A stretch of DNA of 64,000 bases from Dactylosporangium sp040605635 (lineage in GTDB: Bacteria; Actinomycetota; Actinomycetes; Mycobacteriales; Micromonosporaceae): contig NZ_JBEXDG010000007.1 in assembly GCF_040605635.1 (NCBI RefSeq), positions 1-64,000 on the forward strand, in the 5' to 3' direction. Positions 1 to 9,900 of the stretch are shown piece by piece. The notes under the pieces are model-generated. The model did no database searches and was not told the DNA's origin. It was given only the letters and a program-made list of their open reading frames with translations. The stretch's first letter is position 1. The number at the start of each line of letters is the position of its first letter. Made by a program: the position numbers and the translations under genes.

Positions 1-2211
1 GAACAGATCACCGGCATCCCCCAACGCGAAACCATCCCCGACGCCGCCGTCCGTCACGCCGAACAAATCGAACTCGTCGACATGACCCCCGAAGCGCTCC
101 GCCGCCGCATGGCCCACGGCAACATCTACCAACCAGCCAACATCACCGCCGCCCTCGGCAATTACTTCCGCGTCGGCAACCTCACCGCCCTCCGCGAACT
201 CGCCCTCCTCTGGCTCGCCGACAAAGTCGACGACCAACTCGACCACTACCGCACCCAACACCACATCAACACCACCTGGGAAACCCGCGAACGCGTCGTC
301 GTCGCCCTCACCGGCGGCCCAGAGGGAGACACCCTCATCCGGCGCGCCGCCCGCATCGCCGCCCGCACCAAAGCCACCGACCTCCTCGCCGTCCACATCA
401 TCCGCGGCGACGGACTCGCCGGCGCCGACCCCGCCAACCTCGCCCGCCAACGCATCCTCACCGAAACCCTCGGCGGCACCTACCACCAGGTCGTCGGCAA
501 CAACATCCCCACCGCACTCCTCGACTTCGCCCGCGGCGTCAACGCCACCCAACTCGTCCTCGGCGCCAGCCGACGCCACCGCCTCGCCCAGATCCTCTCC
601 CCCGGCGTCGGCGTCACCACCACCGCCGAATCCGGCACCATCGACGTCCACCTCGTCACCCACGAACAAGCCAGACGCGGCCGCCTCCGCCTCAACACCG
701 GCGGCGGACTCACCCTCCGCCGGCGCCTCGCCGGTGTCGCTCTCGCCGTGCTCGGGCTGCCGCTGCTGACCGCCGGCCTCACCGCCGTCCAAGCCGACAT
801 CTCCCTACCCAGCGACATCCTCGCCTTCCTCATGCTGACCGTCGCCGTCGCCCTCACCGGCGGCCTCTGGCCCGCGCTGCTCGCCGCCGTCAGCAGCTTC
901 CTGCTCCTCAACTACTACTTCACCCCACCGCTGCACCTCTTCACCGTCGCCGAACGGGAGAACCTGTTCGCGTTGCTGGCGTTCGTCCTCGTCGCTGTCG
1001 CGGTGTCCACCGTCGTCGACCTCGCCGCCCGCCGGACCAGGGAGGCAGCACAGGCCCGCGCCGAGGCGCAGACCCTGTCCACCCTCGCCGGCAGCGTCCT
1101 GCACGGCGACCGGCCACTCCCTGCCCTCCTCGAACGCGTCCGTGAATCGTTCGGGCTCACCACCGTCACCCTCCTGCAACACACCGACCCACCCGGCGAC
1201 ACCGGCGCGTGGCAGGTCGCCGCGAACGTCGGCGACCCACCGTGCACCTCACCCACCGACGGCGACACCGAAGTGCCGATCGACGACGAACTGACCCTCG
1301 CCCTGCGCGGCCCCACCCTCGCCGCCGCCGACCGGCGCCTCATCGAGGCGTTCGCCGCGCACGCCGCCATCGCACTGCGCCAGCAACGACTCACCGAACA
1401 AGCCGCCGAAGCCGGGAACCTCGCCGAGATCGACAAGGTCCGCACCGCGCTGCTGTCCGCCGTCAGCCACGACCTACGCACCCCACTCGCCTCCGCCAAA
1501 GCCGCCGTCGGCAGCCTCCGCAGCCACGACGTCGAATTCTCCGCCGAAGACCACGACGAACTCCTCGCCACCGCCGAAGAATCCCTCGACAGACTCAACC
1601 GGCTCGTCGAAAACCTCCTCGACATGAGCCGCCTCCAAGCCGGCGCACTCGGCATGCACCCACAACCAACCAGCATCGCCGACGCCATCCCCCGCAGCAT
1701 CGACGAACTCGGCACCCCCGCCGACGGTGTGCGGCTCAACATCCCGGAGGAGCTGCCGGACGTATACGCCGACCCGGCCCTGCTCGAACGCATCCTCGTC
1801 AACATCCTCGCCAACGCCCTCCGCCACAGCCCCACCGGACAACCACCACTCATCACCGCCAGCGAACACGCCGGCCACGTCGAAATCCGCGTCATCGACC
1901 ACGGCCCCGGCGTCCCAACCACCGACCAGGACCGCATCTTCCAACCCTTCCAACGCCTCGGCGACCACGACAACACCACCGGCGTCGGCCTCGGCCTCGC
2001 CCTCGCCCGCGGCCTCGCCCAAGCCATGAACGGCCACCTCCAACCCGAGAACACCCCCGGCGGCGGCCTCACCATGACCCTCACCCTGCGCACCGCCGAA
2101 CCCGACACGCACCGGGGTCCCCCGCCCCCCGACGAGCAGGCCGACCCGGCACTGCTGAAACGCCTGGACGAGTTCACGCACGCTCCCGGCACGGCGGAAG
2201 GCAGCACATGA
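1..2211 (+). CDS. kdpD: KdpD sensor histidine kinase, 5' end outside window
   Basis: Membrane histidine kinase controlling the high-affinity potassium pump KdpFABC. The frame is open from base 1, so the true start lies upstream and most of the N-terminal KdpD sensor domain is missing. The first residues read into the conserved ELVDMTPEALRRRMAHGN segment of KdpD. A universal-stress-protein-like domain follows (VVVALTGGPEG onwards). Next come four closely spaced membrane segments of the DUF4118 type (about 760-1030), a GAF-like region, the HisKA box SHDLRTPLAS with the phospho-accepting His (about 1465), and an ATPase domain with N, G1 and G2 boxes (GVGLGLALARGLA). It overlaps the start of kdpE by 4 bases. 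Because kdpE is broken, this kinase has no intact partner here, so signalling is probably lost unless another KdpE exists in the genome. Confidence 0.95.
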   Translation, partial: EQITGIPQRETIPDAAVRHAEQIELVDMTPEALRRRMAHGNIYQPANITAALGNYFRVGNLTALRELALLWLADKVDDQLDHYRTQHHINTTWETRERVVVALTGGPEGDTLIRRAARIAARTKATDLLAVHIIRGDGLAGADPANLARQRILTETLGGTYHQVVGNNIPTALLDFARGVNATQLVLGASRRHRLAQILSPGVGVTTTAESGTIDVHLVTHEQARRGRLRLNTGGGLTLRRRLAGVALAVLGLPLLTAGLTAVQADISLPSDILAFLMLTVAVALTGGLWPALLAAVSSFLLLNYYFTPPLHLFTVAERENLFALLAFVLVAVAVSTVVDLAARRTREAAQARAEAQTLSTLAGSVLHGDRPLPALLERVRESFGLTTVTLLQHTDPPGDTGAWQVAANVGDPPCTSPTDGDTEVPIDDELTLALRGPTLAAADRRLIEAFAAHAAIALRQQRLTEQAAEAGNLAEIDKVRTALLSAVSHDLRTPLASAKAAVGSLRSHDVEFSAEDHDELLATAEESLDRLNRLVENLLDMSRLQAGALGMHPQPTSIADAIPRSIDELGTPADGVRLNIPEELPDVYADPALLERILVNILANALRHSPTGQPPLITASEHAGHVEIRVIDHGPGVPTTDQDRIFQPFQRLGDHDNTTGVGLGLALARGLAQAMNGHLQPENTPGGGLTMTLTLRTAEPDTHRGPPPPDEQADPALLKRLDEFTHAPGTAEGST

Positions 2212-2423
2212 CCCGCGTCCTCATCATCGACGACGAACCCCAGATCGTGCGCGCCCTGCGGATCAACCTGCAGGCCCGGCACTACGACGTCGTCACCGCC
2301 GCCGACGGTGCCCAGGCCATCACCGCCGTGGAGACCGAGCACCCGGACGTCGTCGTGCTCGACCTCGGCCTGCCCGGCATCGACGGCGTCCAGGTCATCC
2401 GGGCCCTGCGTGCGTGGACGCCG
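2208..2423 (+). pseudogene. kdpE: KdpE response regulator, 3'-truncated remnant
   Basis: The ATG overlaps the kdpD stop (ATGA), as in intact kdpDE operons. The first 70 or so residues are a normal receiver domain: acidic pair IIDDEP, phospho-acceptor Asp in VVVLDLGLPG, and helix 3 ending VQVIRALRAW. Family proteins continue here with a TPIIVLSA-like strand and later an OmpR-type winged helix, 220-230 residues in all. In this sequence homology stops at about 2421. The frame then runs into unrelated arginine- and proline-rich sequence as far as a stop at 2583-2585, which is the antisense of a Fic-like gene. Lys, Thr and the DNA-binding domain are all missing, so the product cannot act as a transcription factor. 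The boundary is set by where similarity ends and is good to about 10 bases. Confidence 0.88.
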
Positions 2424-2805
2424 GGTCGGTGGCCTCGGCGAGACACGCCTCGAACGCCGCCGGCAGCTCGTCGCGGTACGCGTACCGCTCCCTGCCGGCC
2501 CTCGCCCAGGCGGAGGTCGTGCGGAACGGCGCCGTGGCCACGGCGAGCACCTCCCGCTGCCACGCCTCGAGGCGCTCGAACGTGAGCGGGCCGCCCCCGG
2601 CCGCGTCGGCGCGCACCAGCTCCAGCGCGGCGAGGGCGGGGCGGGCGCCGTTCCTGCGTTTCGCGAGGTGCTCGGCGATGCCGTCCCGCGCGGTGCGCGC
2701 CGGCCCGCGGACGTGCCCGGCGGCGTGCTCCCACCGGGCCGCCCGCCGGACCGACGGGTGCGGCCACGCCGCCGGGCCGGTGGTACGGCGGCGATCACCG
2801 GGCGT
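2424..2805 (-). pseudogene. Fic-like protein, N-terminal fragment
   Basis: Read on the minus strand, this gives a coherent protein-like stretch (HPSVRRAARWEHAAGH, then ELVRADAAGGGPLTFERLEAWQ, PFRTTSAWARAGRERY and AAFEACLAEATDP). From memory it resembles the N-terminal helical part of actinobacterial Fic/DOC proteins, just before the Fic motif HPFxxGNGR. The motif itself is absent: similarity ends at about 2424, exactly where the kdpE remnant begins. At the other end an in-frame TGA (2806-2808) precedes the homology and I see no convincing start codon. GTG at 2616 is the only in-frame candidate. The fragment is therefore broken at its 3' end and possibly also at its 5' end. The family assignment rests on recalled conserved phrases, not on a search. 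Confidence 0.6.
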
Positions 2806-2855
2806 TCACCCGGGCGACCGGTGGGCGTCGCCGGGGCCTGCGAGCGTCATGGCGC

Positions 2856-5078
2856 ATGTCCCAACGCAAGATTTCCGCTGCGCTCGTGACGCTGGCGGTG
2901 ACCGCCGCCGGGCTGGTTCCCGGCACCGTCGCAGACGCACACCCGAACCGTTCCGACGCGTGGAGCCGGCAGGCCACGTATCCCGTCTTCCAGAACCGGC
3001 CGGCCGGCGAGGACGCCGCCGCAGCGACCGCGGCCGAGATCTCCGCCGTCACCGACGACGGGCGGACGCTGATCTACACCGACGCGCTCGCCAAGCGGAT
3101 CGGGTTCCTCGACATCGCCGACGAGCACCGGCCGAAGGGTCTCGGCACCCTCGCGGTGGCCGGGGAGCCGACGTCGGTGACCGTCCGCGGCGGGTACGCC
3201 CTCGTCGTCGTCGACACCAGCGCGAGCTTCACCGATCCGTCCGGGGTGCTGCAGGTGGTCCGGATCGCCGACCGCAAGGTCGTGCGCGCCATCGACCTCG
3301 GCGGGCAGCCCGACTCGATCGCGCTCAGCAGGACCAAGCGGTACGCGGCGATCGCCATCGAGAACGAGCGCGACGAGGACGTGAACGACGGGGACCTGCC
3401 GCAGGCGCCCGGCGGGTACGTGCAGATCGTCGACCTGCCGGCCGACGACCCGGCCCGGTGGTCGGTGCGCAGGGTGGCGCTGCCGGCGGACGTGCTCGCC
3501 GCCGCCGGGATCACCGCGCCCGAGGACCCGGAGCCGGAGTACGTCTCGATCAACTCCCGCGACCAGGCGGTCGTGACGCTGCAGGAGAACAACGGCCTGG
3601 TCGTCATCGACCTGCGCACCGGCCGGCTGGTGAAGGCGTTCAGCGCCGGCACCGCCACGGTCACGGGCATCGACGTCGCCGACGACGGCAGGATCGACCT
3701 CAGCGGGCAGATCACCGGCAAGCCGCGCGAGCCCGACGCGGTCGGCTGGGTCGACGACCGGTACGTCGCCACCGCCAACGAGGGCGACTGGAAGGGCGGC
3801 ACCCGCGGCTGGACGGTCTTCGACACGTGGACCGGCCGGGTCGTCTGGGACGCCGGCAACACGTTCGAGCGGCTCGCCGTCACGTACGGGCTGCACAACG
3901 AGGACCGCGCGGGCAAGAAGGGCACCGAGCCGGAGGGGCTCGCCATCGCGACGTTCCGCGGCACCCGCTACGCGTTCGTCGGCTCGGAGCGCAGCAACTT
4001 CGTCGCCGTCTACGACCTGAGCGACCCGGTCCGGCCGGTCTTCAAGCAGATCCTGCCGACGACCAACGGGCCCGAGGGGCTGCTGCCGATCCCGTCGCGC
4101 GGCATCCTCGCCGTCTCCAGCGAGGAGGACGACGCGTCGGTCAACGTCCGCTCCACCGTGTCGCTCTTCGAGCTGGGCCGCGACAAGCCCGGCTTCCCGA
4201 CCGTGACCAGCCCCGGCGGCATCGGCTGGGGCGCGCTCGGCGCGCTGTCCCCGGTGCCCGGCAAGCCGTCGAAGCTGTACACGGTGACGGACGCGGCCTA
4301 CACGCCGACCCGGATCCTCACCCTCGACACCCGCGACACGCCGGCCCGGATCACCGCTGAGCTGACGGTCACCGACGCGGCCGGCGCCCCCGTCGGCTAC
4401 GACGCCGAGGGCATCTCCGCCCGGCCGCAGGGCGGTTTCTGGCTCGGGGTGGAGGGCGCCACCGGCGAGGGCAACAAGCTCGTCCGCCTCGACGCCGCGG
4501 GCCGCACGGTGGAGACCGTGCCGCTGCCGGCGGCGGTCGCCGCGGGCCTCGCCAAGCAGGGCATCGAGGGTGTCTCGGCGACCACCGACCGCGCCGGCGA
4601 GCACGTCTGGGTCGCCCTGCAGCGGGAGCTGAGCACCGACCCGAAGGGTATCGTGCGCATCGGCCGGTACGACGTCGCCGGCAAGGCCTGGACGTGGTTC
4701 GGCTACCAGCTGGAGACCACGACGACGGCCGGTGACTGGATCGGCCTGTCCGAGATCGTCGCCGTCGACGAGCGCACCCTCGCGGTCATCGAGCGGGACA
4801 AGCTCAACGGCCCGAACGCGAGGATCAAGCGGATCTACACGGTGACCGTCCCGGGGCGGGACCCGGCCGCGGGCACGCTGCCGGTGCTGCGCAAGCGCCT
4901 CGCGGTCGACGTGCTGCCGGCGCTGCGCGCCGACAACGGCTGGACCCAGGAGAAGCTCGAGGGCCTGACCATCGGCGGCGACGGCCAGGTCTACGCGATC
5001 ACCGACAACGACGGCGTCCAGGACGCCACCGGCGAGACCGTCCTGCTGCGCCTCGGCCCGGCCCGCAAGGTCTTCTGA
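2856..5078 (+). CDS. Secreted phytase-like esterase
   Basis: A 740-residue exported protein. The N-terminus has a Sec signal peptide (basic MSQRK, hydrophobic core to about residue 27, cleavage near VADAHP). The first half resembles a beta-propeller built on repeated strands such as TLIYTDALAKRIGFLDI and YALVVVDTS. The second half (about 400-735) matches the 'esterase-like activity of phytase' domain, with blocks YDAEGISARPQGGFWLGVEG, VWVALQREL, and WIGLSEIVAVDERTLAVIERD. Such proteins are calcium-dependent propeller hydrolases released outside the cell. Substrates are poorly defined and phosphate-ester hydrolysis is only suggested by the family name. The ATG at 2856 is chosen because it directly precedes the signal peptide. 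The upstream ribosome-binding site is weak. No operon partner is visible. Confidence 0.85.
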   Translation: MSQRKISAALVTLAVTAAGLVPGTVADAHPNRSDAWSRQATYPVFQNRPAGEDAAAATAAEISAVTDDGRTLIYTDALAKRIGFLDIADEHRPKGLGTLAVAGEPTSVTVRGGYALVVVDTSASFTDPSGVLQVVRIADRKVVRAIDLGGQPDSIALSRTKRYAAIAIENERDEDVNDGDLPQAPGGYVQIVDLPADDPARWSVRRVALPADVLAAAGITAPEDPEPEYVSINSRDQAVVTLQENNGLVVIDLRTGRLVKAFSAGTATVTGIDVADDGRIDLSGQITGKPREPDAVGWVDDRYVATANEGDWKGGTRGWTVFDTWTGRVVWDAGNTFERLAVTYGLHNEDRAGKKGTEPEGLAIATFRGTRYAFVGSERSNFVAVYDLSDPVRPVFKQILPTTNGPEGLLPIPSRGILAVSSEEDDASVNVRSTVSLFELGRDKPGFPTVTSPGGIGWGALGALSPVPGKPSKLYTVTDAAYTPTRILTLDTRDTPARITAELTVTDAAGAPVGYDAEGISARPQGGFWLGVEGATGEGNKLVRLDAAGRTVETVPLPAAVAAGLAKQGIEGVSATTDRAGEHVWVALQRELSTDPKGIVRIGRYDVAGKAWTWFGYQLETTTTAGDWIGLSEIVAVDERTLAVIERDKLNGPNARIKRIYTVTVPGRDPAAGTLPVLRKRLAVDVLPALRADNGWTQEKLEGLTIGGDGQVYAITDNDGVQDATGETVLLRLGPARKVF

Positions 5079-5130
5079 CCCGCACGACCCGCACGACCCG
5101 CACGACCCGCATGACCGGCACGACCCGCAC
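5077..5130 (+). repeat. 9-bp tandem repeat, about six copies
   Basis: Six head-to-tail copies of GACCCGCAC begin inside the stop codon of the phytase-like gene. Copies 4 and 5 each carry one change, and a degenerate seventh piece follows after a 3-bp interruption. The array fills half of the gap before the NUDIX gene. It makes no hairpin and is probably a slippage-derived minisatellite. Confidence 0.85.
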
Positions 5131-5179
5131 ATTCGCACGACTTCGGGGGCACGGCGTCACGGCCGTGCCCCGTCCGACG

Positions 5180-5185
5180 TAGATT
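5180..5185 (+). promoter_or_regulatory. Candidate -10 of a leaderless promoter for the NUDIX gene
   Basis: TAGATT fits the actinobacterial TAnnnT -10 pattern and ends 8 bases before the GTG at 5194. There is no purine-rich ribosome-binding site in between. That geometry would place the transcription start at or next to the start codon. No good -35 is visible. Confidence 0.45.
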
Positions 5186-5193
5186 GCTGTCTC

Positions 5194-5742
5194 GTGTCCA
5201 TCTTCACCGAGCTCGAGCAGTACCGGCCCGGCGACGCCGAGGAGGCGTCGGACCTCGGCCGGGTCCGCGCGCTGCGCACCGCCGCCGACGCGTTCGGCCG
5301 CACCGTCCCGCTGCACATCACCGGCTCCGCCCTCGTCGTGCACCCGCCGTCCGGGCGGGTCCTGCTGCGCTGGCACGTGCGCCAGTCCGCGTGGCTGCAC
5401 GTCGGCGGCCACGTCGACCCCGGCGAGGACGACCCCCTCGTGACCGCGCTGCGCGAGGCGGCCGAGGAGACCGGCCTGCGCGACCTGGCCCCGTGGCCGG
5501 ACCCCGCGATCCTGCACGTCGTCGTGGTGCCGGTGACCGCCAACGACCGCGAGCCCGCCCACGAGCACGCCGACGTCCGGTACGTGCTGGCGACCGGCAC
5601 CCCGGACGAGGCCCGGCCGGAGAACCCGGCGGCGCTGCTGCGCTGGCTGACGATCCCCGAGGCGCACGACCTGACGACTGAGGTCAACATGCACGGGTCC
5701 CTCGACCGGGTGGAACGGCTCCTGCGCTCCCGCGACCGGTGA
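5194..5742 (+). CDS. NUDIX hydrolase
   Basis: A 182-residue cytoplasmic NUDIX-fold hydrolase, of the kind that cleaves nucleoside diphosphates linked to another moiety. The Nudix box lies at residues 72-95 (GHVDPGEDDP then REAAEETGL). The REAAEE metal-binding core is intact. The spacing between the first Glu and the Arg is one residue longer than the textbook pattern, and I have seen similar variants in actinobacterial members. The N-terminal 40 residues (FTELEQYRPGDAEEAS) form a helical extension. The GTG start at 5194 is supported by the adjacent -10 hexamer. The substrate cannot be predicted from sequence. The next gene is on the opposite strand, 17 bases away. Confidence 0.85.
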   Translation: MSIFTELEQYRPGDAEEASDLGRVRALRTAADAFGRTVPLHITGSALVVHPPSGRVLLRWHVRQSAWLHVGGHVDPGEDDPLVTALREAAEETGLRDLAPWPDPAILHVVVVPVTANDREPAHEHADVRYVLATGTPDEARPENPAALLRWLTIPEAHDLTTEVNMHGSLDRVERLLRSRDR

Positions 5743-5759
5743 TGCGTCGCGGGTCTCCC

Positions 5760-6563
5760 TCACAGACCCACGGCGGCGGCGCTCGCGTCCCAGAGCCTGG
5801 CGGCCGCCGCCGGGTCGGCGGCGTGCGGCGCGGGCCTGGTTAGCTTGTGACCGACGTAGTAGCCGCCGTTGGTCAGCTCCGCCGCCGGCACCGTGGCGAG
5901 CCAGACCAGCAGCGCGCCGGCCTTCTGCGGGGTGGTCAGGAACGGCGCGAACCGGTAGACGAGCCGGACCGGTCCCTCACCGAAGTTCGTCCGCACGACG
6001 CCCGGGTGGAACGAGACGCTGGTGACGTCCGGCCAGCGGCGGGCGGCCTCCGCGGCGAACAGGATGTTGGCGGACTTCGCGGCCCCGTACGCCCGGCCCC
6101 ACCGGTACGCGCCCGGGTCGCCGGTGAAGTCGTCCGGGTCCGGCCGGCCCTGGGTGTGCACCCGCGACGCGGTGGACACCACCCGCTTGAGCCGATCCCG
6201 CAGGAGGCCGGTGAGCAGGAACGGGGCGAGGTGGTTGCCCTGGACCGTCGCCTCATAGCCGTCCACCGTCCGCCGGTATCCGCCGATCATGCCGCCGGCG
6301 TTGCTCGCCAGCACGTCGATCGCCGGATACGTGTCCGCGAGGTATCCGGCGAGGTCGCGCACCTCGGCGAGCCGCTCGAAGTCGGCCCGGAACCTGCCCG
6401 GCTCACGGCCACCGCCGGCGGCCCGCACCCGCTCCACCGCCGCGTCGAGGCGCTCCTCGGTCCGCCCGACGACCACCACCTGGTCGCCCTGCGCGGCGAA
6501 CCGCTCCGCCGCCGCCAACCCCACGCCGGAACTCGCCCCGGTGACCACCACAGTGCGACCCAT
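5760..6563 (-). CDS. SDR-family oxidoreductase
   Basis: A 267-residue short-chain dehydrogenase/reductase of the retinol-dehydrogenase/WWOX-like type. The cofactor loop TGASSGVG lies at residues 8-15, and the arginine after the second strand (VVGRTEER) suggests NADP preference. The structural motif SNAGG, a catalytic Ser in the VVSTASRVH segment and the YGAAK Tyr/Lys pair are all present. The start ATG (6563) has GGTGG 12-16 bases upstream and begins directly with MGRTVVVTGASS, so longer upstream readings were discarded. Substrate unknown. It stands alone between a convergent NUDIX gene and a divergent STAND gene. Confidence 0.9.
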   Translation of the reverse strand: MGRTVVVTGASSGVGLAAAERFAAQGDQVVVVGRTEERLDAAVERVRAAGGGREPGRFRADFERLAEVRDLAGYLADTYPAIDVLASNAGGMIGGYRRTVDGYEATVQGNHLAPFLLTGLLRDRLKRVVSTASRVHTQGRPDPDDFTGDPGAYRWGRAYGAAKSANILFAAEAARRWPDVTSVSFHPGVVRTNFGEGPVRLVYRFAPFLTTPQKAGALLVWLATVPAAELTNGGYYVGHKLTRPAPHAADPAAAARLWDASAAAVGL

Positions 6564-6975
6564 CGACGCAGTATTCCACCGCGCCCGGCATCCGGCTGAT
6601 CGCGGGTTGCCGCGCCCGGGGCACCGCGGCGACCCGCGTGCCCTACCCGGCCACCGGGCTGCTGGAGCCGCCGCCGGCGCCCACGCCGGCGGCGGCTCCC
6701 CCCGTTCAGCCCGGTGGCCGGACGGACGACCGGACGCCGGCACCGCGAACGCCGGTCCCGCGGGAACCGGGGCGTTGCCCGGCCGGGACCGCCGGGCCGC
6801 CATCGGGGCCACCCCCAGGCCATGTGCGCGATGGCGGTGCGGTGCCGCGCGTCCGGTCGGGTTTCCTCTCTTCCGTGAAAGACCACGCTGGGCCACCGGC
6901 GGGTTGACCGGTAGGTTGTGCGGCGCCGGACAAACAACGCCGGACAATCGACGAGCAAGCAGTGATGGGGTGACC
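6564..6975. other. Divergent intergenic region with a direct repeat
   Basis: 412 bases between the SDR gene (minus) and the STAND gene (plus). Open frames here are proline- and arginine-rich without start signals and look non-coding. The one structured element is a perfect 10-bp direct repeat CGCCGGACAA at 6924-6933 and 6938-6947, spaced 14 bp start to start. It lies 29 bases before the STAND start and just after a TTGACC (6904-6909) that could serve as a -35. It may be a regulator site for the STAND gene. Confidence 0.45.
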
Positions 6976-9900
6976 GTGGGGCGGCCGGAGAAGCCCGTCG
7001 ATCCGCAGGCGGGACCGGTGCAGCGGCTCGCGTGGCAGTTGCGGCAGCTGCGGGAGCAGGCGGGCAGCCCCGGCTACCGGGTCCTGGCGCGGCGGGCGCA
7101 CTTCTCCGCGAGCACCCTCGCCGAGGCGGCGAAAGGCGACCGGCTGCCGTCACGGGACGTCACCGTCGCCTACGCCGTCGCGTGCGGCGGGGACGCCGGG
7201 GAATGGGCGGCCCGCTGGGGCGCGGCCGAGGAGGCCCTCGCCCGGACCGCGGCGCCCGCCGAAGCGCCCACCGGACCGGTGCCGTACCTCGGGCTCACCG
7301 CGTACCGGGCGGAGGAGGCCGGCTGGTTCTTCGGCCGGGACGCGCTCGCCGACCGCCTCCTCGCCAAGGTGCGCCGGGCGCCGCTCGTCGCGGTCCTCGG
7401 GGCGTCCGGCAGCGGCAAGTCGTCGCTGCTCGGCGCCGGGCTCATCGGGGCCCTCACCGACGACCCGGGGTGGCGGACGATGCTGCTCACCCCCGGCGCG
7501 CAGCCCCTCGACGCGTTGTCCGGCGAGGTCGCGAAGCTGTCCGGCGCCGACCGGCACCGGCTCCGCGACGACCTCGACCGGGACCCGGCCGCGGCCGACG
7601 CCGCCATCCGGGGCGCGCTCACCGCCGGGCCGCCCGGCGCGCGGGCGCTGCTCGTCGTCGACCAGTTCGAGGAGCTGTACACCACCTGCACCGACCGCGA
7701 CGCCCGGCGGGCGTTCGTCGACACGCTCCTCGACGTGAGCCACGGGCCGGACCGGCGGACCACGGTCGTGCTCGGGCTGCGCGCCGACTTCCTCGGCCAC
7801 CTCGCCCAGCACGCCGGCCTCCTCGCCGCGCTCGGCGACGAGGGCACCGTCCTCGTCGGGCCCGTCGGCGGCGCGGACCTGCGCGAGATCGTGACCCGGC
7901 CGGCGGCGCGGGCCGGGCTGACCGTCGACCCGGACCTCCTCGCGACGGTCCTCGCCGACGTCGGCGACGAGCCGGGCACGCTGCCGCTGCTGTCGCACGC
8001 GCTGCTGGCCACCTGGCAGCGGCGCACCGGGCCGGCGTTGACGCTGCGGGAATACCAGGCGAGCGGCGGCGTCCACGGCGCGATCGCGCAGACCGCCGAG
8101 CGGGTCCACGCCGCCTTCGACGACACCGAACGGCGCGCCGCCCGGCGGATCTTCGTGCGGCTGACCGCGCTCGGCGACGGCACCGAGGACACCCGGCGGC
8201 GGATCGGCCGGGACGAGCTGGAAGGGATCGCCGAGGAGGCGGTCACCGGCCGGGTCCTGCAGGACCTCGCCGAAGCCCGGCTGGTGGTCCTCGGCGACGG
8301 CACCGTCGAGGTCGCCCACGAAGCGCTCATCCGGGGCTGGCCCCGGCTGCACCGCTGGCTCACCGACGATCGCGCCGACCTGGCCGTGCACCGGCGGCTG
8401 ACGGACGCCGCACAGACCTGGTCGGCGCTGGCAGGCGACACCGGGGCCCTCTACCGCGGGGCGCAGCTCGTCGCCGCCCGCGGGCTCGCCGAGGACCGGG
8501 CCGGCGAACTGAACCGCCTCGAGCAGCAGTTCCTGCGCGCCAGCAACGTGTGGGCCGAGGCCGAGCAGCGCACCGCCCGGAGCAGGGCCGGGCTGCTGCG
8601 CCGGCTCGTCGCCGGGGTCGCGGCGCTGCTGGTCCTCGCACTGCTCGGCGGTGGCATCGCCGTGCGGCAACGGCAGGACGCCCGGCGGCACGAGGCGGCG
8701 GCGCTGGCCGGGGAGCTGGCGCTGCGGGCCCGGTCGCTGCTGGACACCGACCCCGAGCTCGCCGGGCTCCTCGCCGTCGAGGCGGCGCGGCTGCACCCGG
8801 ACGTGGAGACCCGGGGCAGCGTGCTCAGCGCCGCCGCCGCACCCCGCCGGACCGAGCTCAACACCGGCGGCCCGCCCATCGCCGCCGTCGCCTTCGCCCC
8901 CACCCGGCCGCTGCTCGCCGCGTCCGCCAACGACGGCACCATCGGGCTCTGGGATCCCGTCGCCGGGCAACGCGTCGCGACCCTGGCCGGGCATTCGGCG
9001 CGGGCCGCGGGGATCGCCTTCAACGCCGACGGGTCCAGGCTCGCGACGGCGGGCTTCGACGGTACCGGCGGATCCGTCGCCGTCTGGGACACCTCGACCC
9101 GGCAGGAGGTGGCCAGGTTCGGCGAGGAGGGGATGACCTCCGCGCTCGCGTTCAGCCCCGACGGCGGCCGGGTGGCGGTCGGCGTGCCGGGCGGCATCGC
9201 CGTCCACGACCTGCGCACCGCACAACGCACCGTCCTCGGTGGACGGTCGGCGGGGGTGGCGTCGCTCAGCTTCAGCGCCGACGGACGGTGGCTCGCCGCG
9301 ACCGACGGCACCGGCCGGCTCTGGGACCTCGACGGCACACCCGTCGCGGTCGACCTGCCGGGCGGGCCCGTCGCCCAGCTCGCCTTCGCCACGACCGGCA
9401 CCGTCCTGGCCGGCTCCGCCGAGACCGACGGCGTGCGCCTCTGGGACGTCGCCGGCGGCACCCCGAAACCACTGCCGCCGCTGCCCGCCGACGGCCGCAC
9501 CGCGTGGACGATCTCCGCCCCTTCGGCCGGCCGGCTCGCCGTCGCCGACGAGAACGGCGCCGTCACCGTCTGGGACCTCGGCACCCGCCTGCCGCTGCGC
9601 ACGTTCCAGGACCGGGGCCGCACCGAAACCGTGTCGGTGGCGTTGAGCGCCGACGGGACGATGCTCGCGTCCGCCGGGTTCAACGGCGTCATCGTCGTGC
9701 GGGACCTGACCGCCGCCGCGTTCGGCGGCGCCACCGCACCCGTCCGGGACCTCGCCGTCAGCCCCGACGGCGGCACGGTCGCGGCGGCCGGCGGCGACGG
9801 CGTGGTCCGGCTCTGGCACGCCGACGGCCGGCCCCTCGCCGCGCTCGCCGGGCACCCCGACGAGGTCGCCGCCGTCGCCTTCGACCCGACCGGCCGGCGG

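Noticed and set aside
915..2798. Long minus-strand frames opposite kdpD
   Set aside because: Composition (Arg, Ser, Gly runs) is that of an antisense shadow. Only the 2424-2805 part in another frame has protein-like sequence.
6638..6907. 89-codon plus-strand frame between the SDR and STAND genes
   Set aside because: Proline- and arginine-rich without domain pattern or ribosome-binding site; typical of open frames by GC bias.
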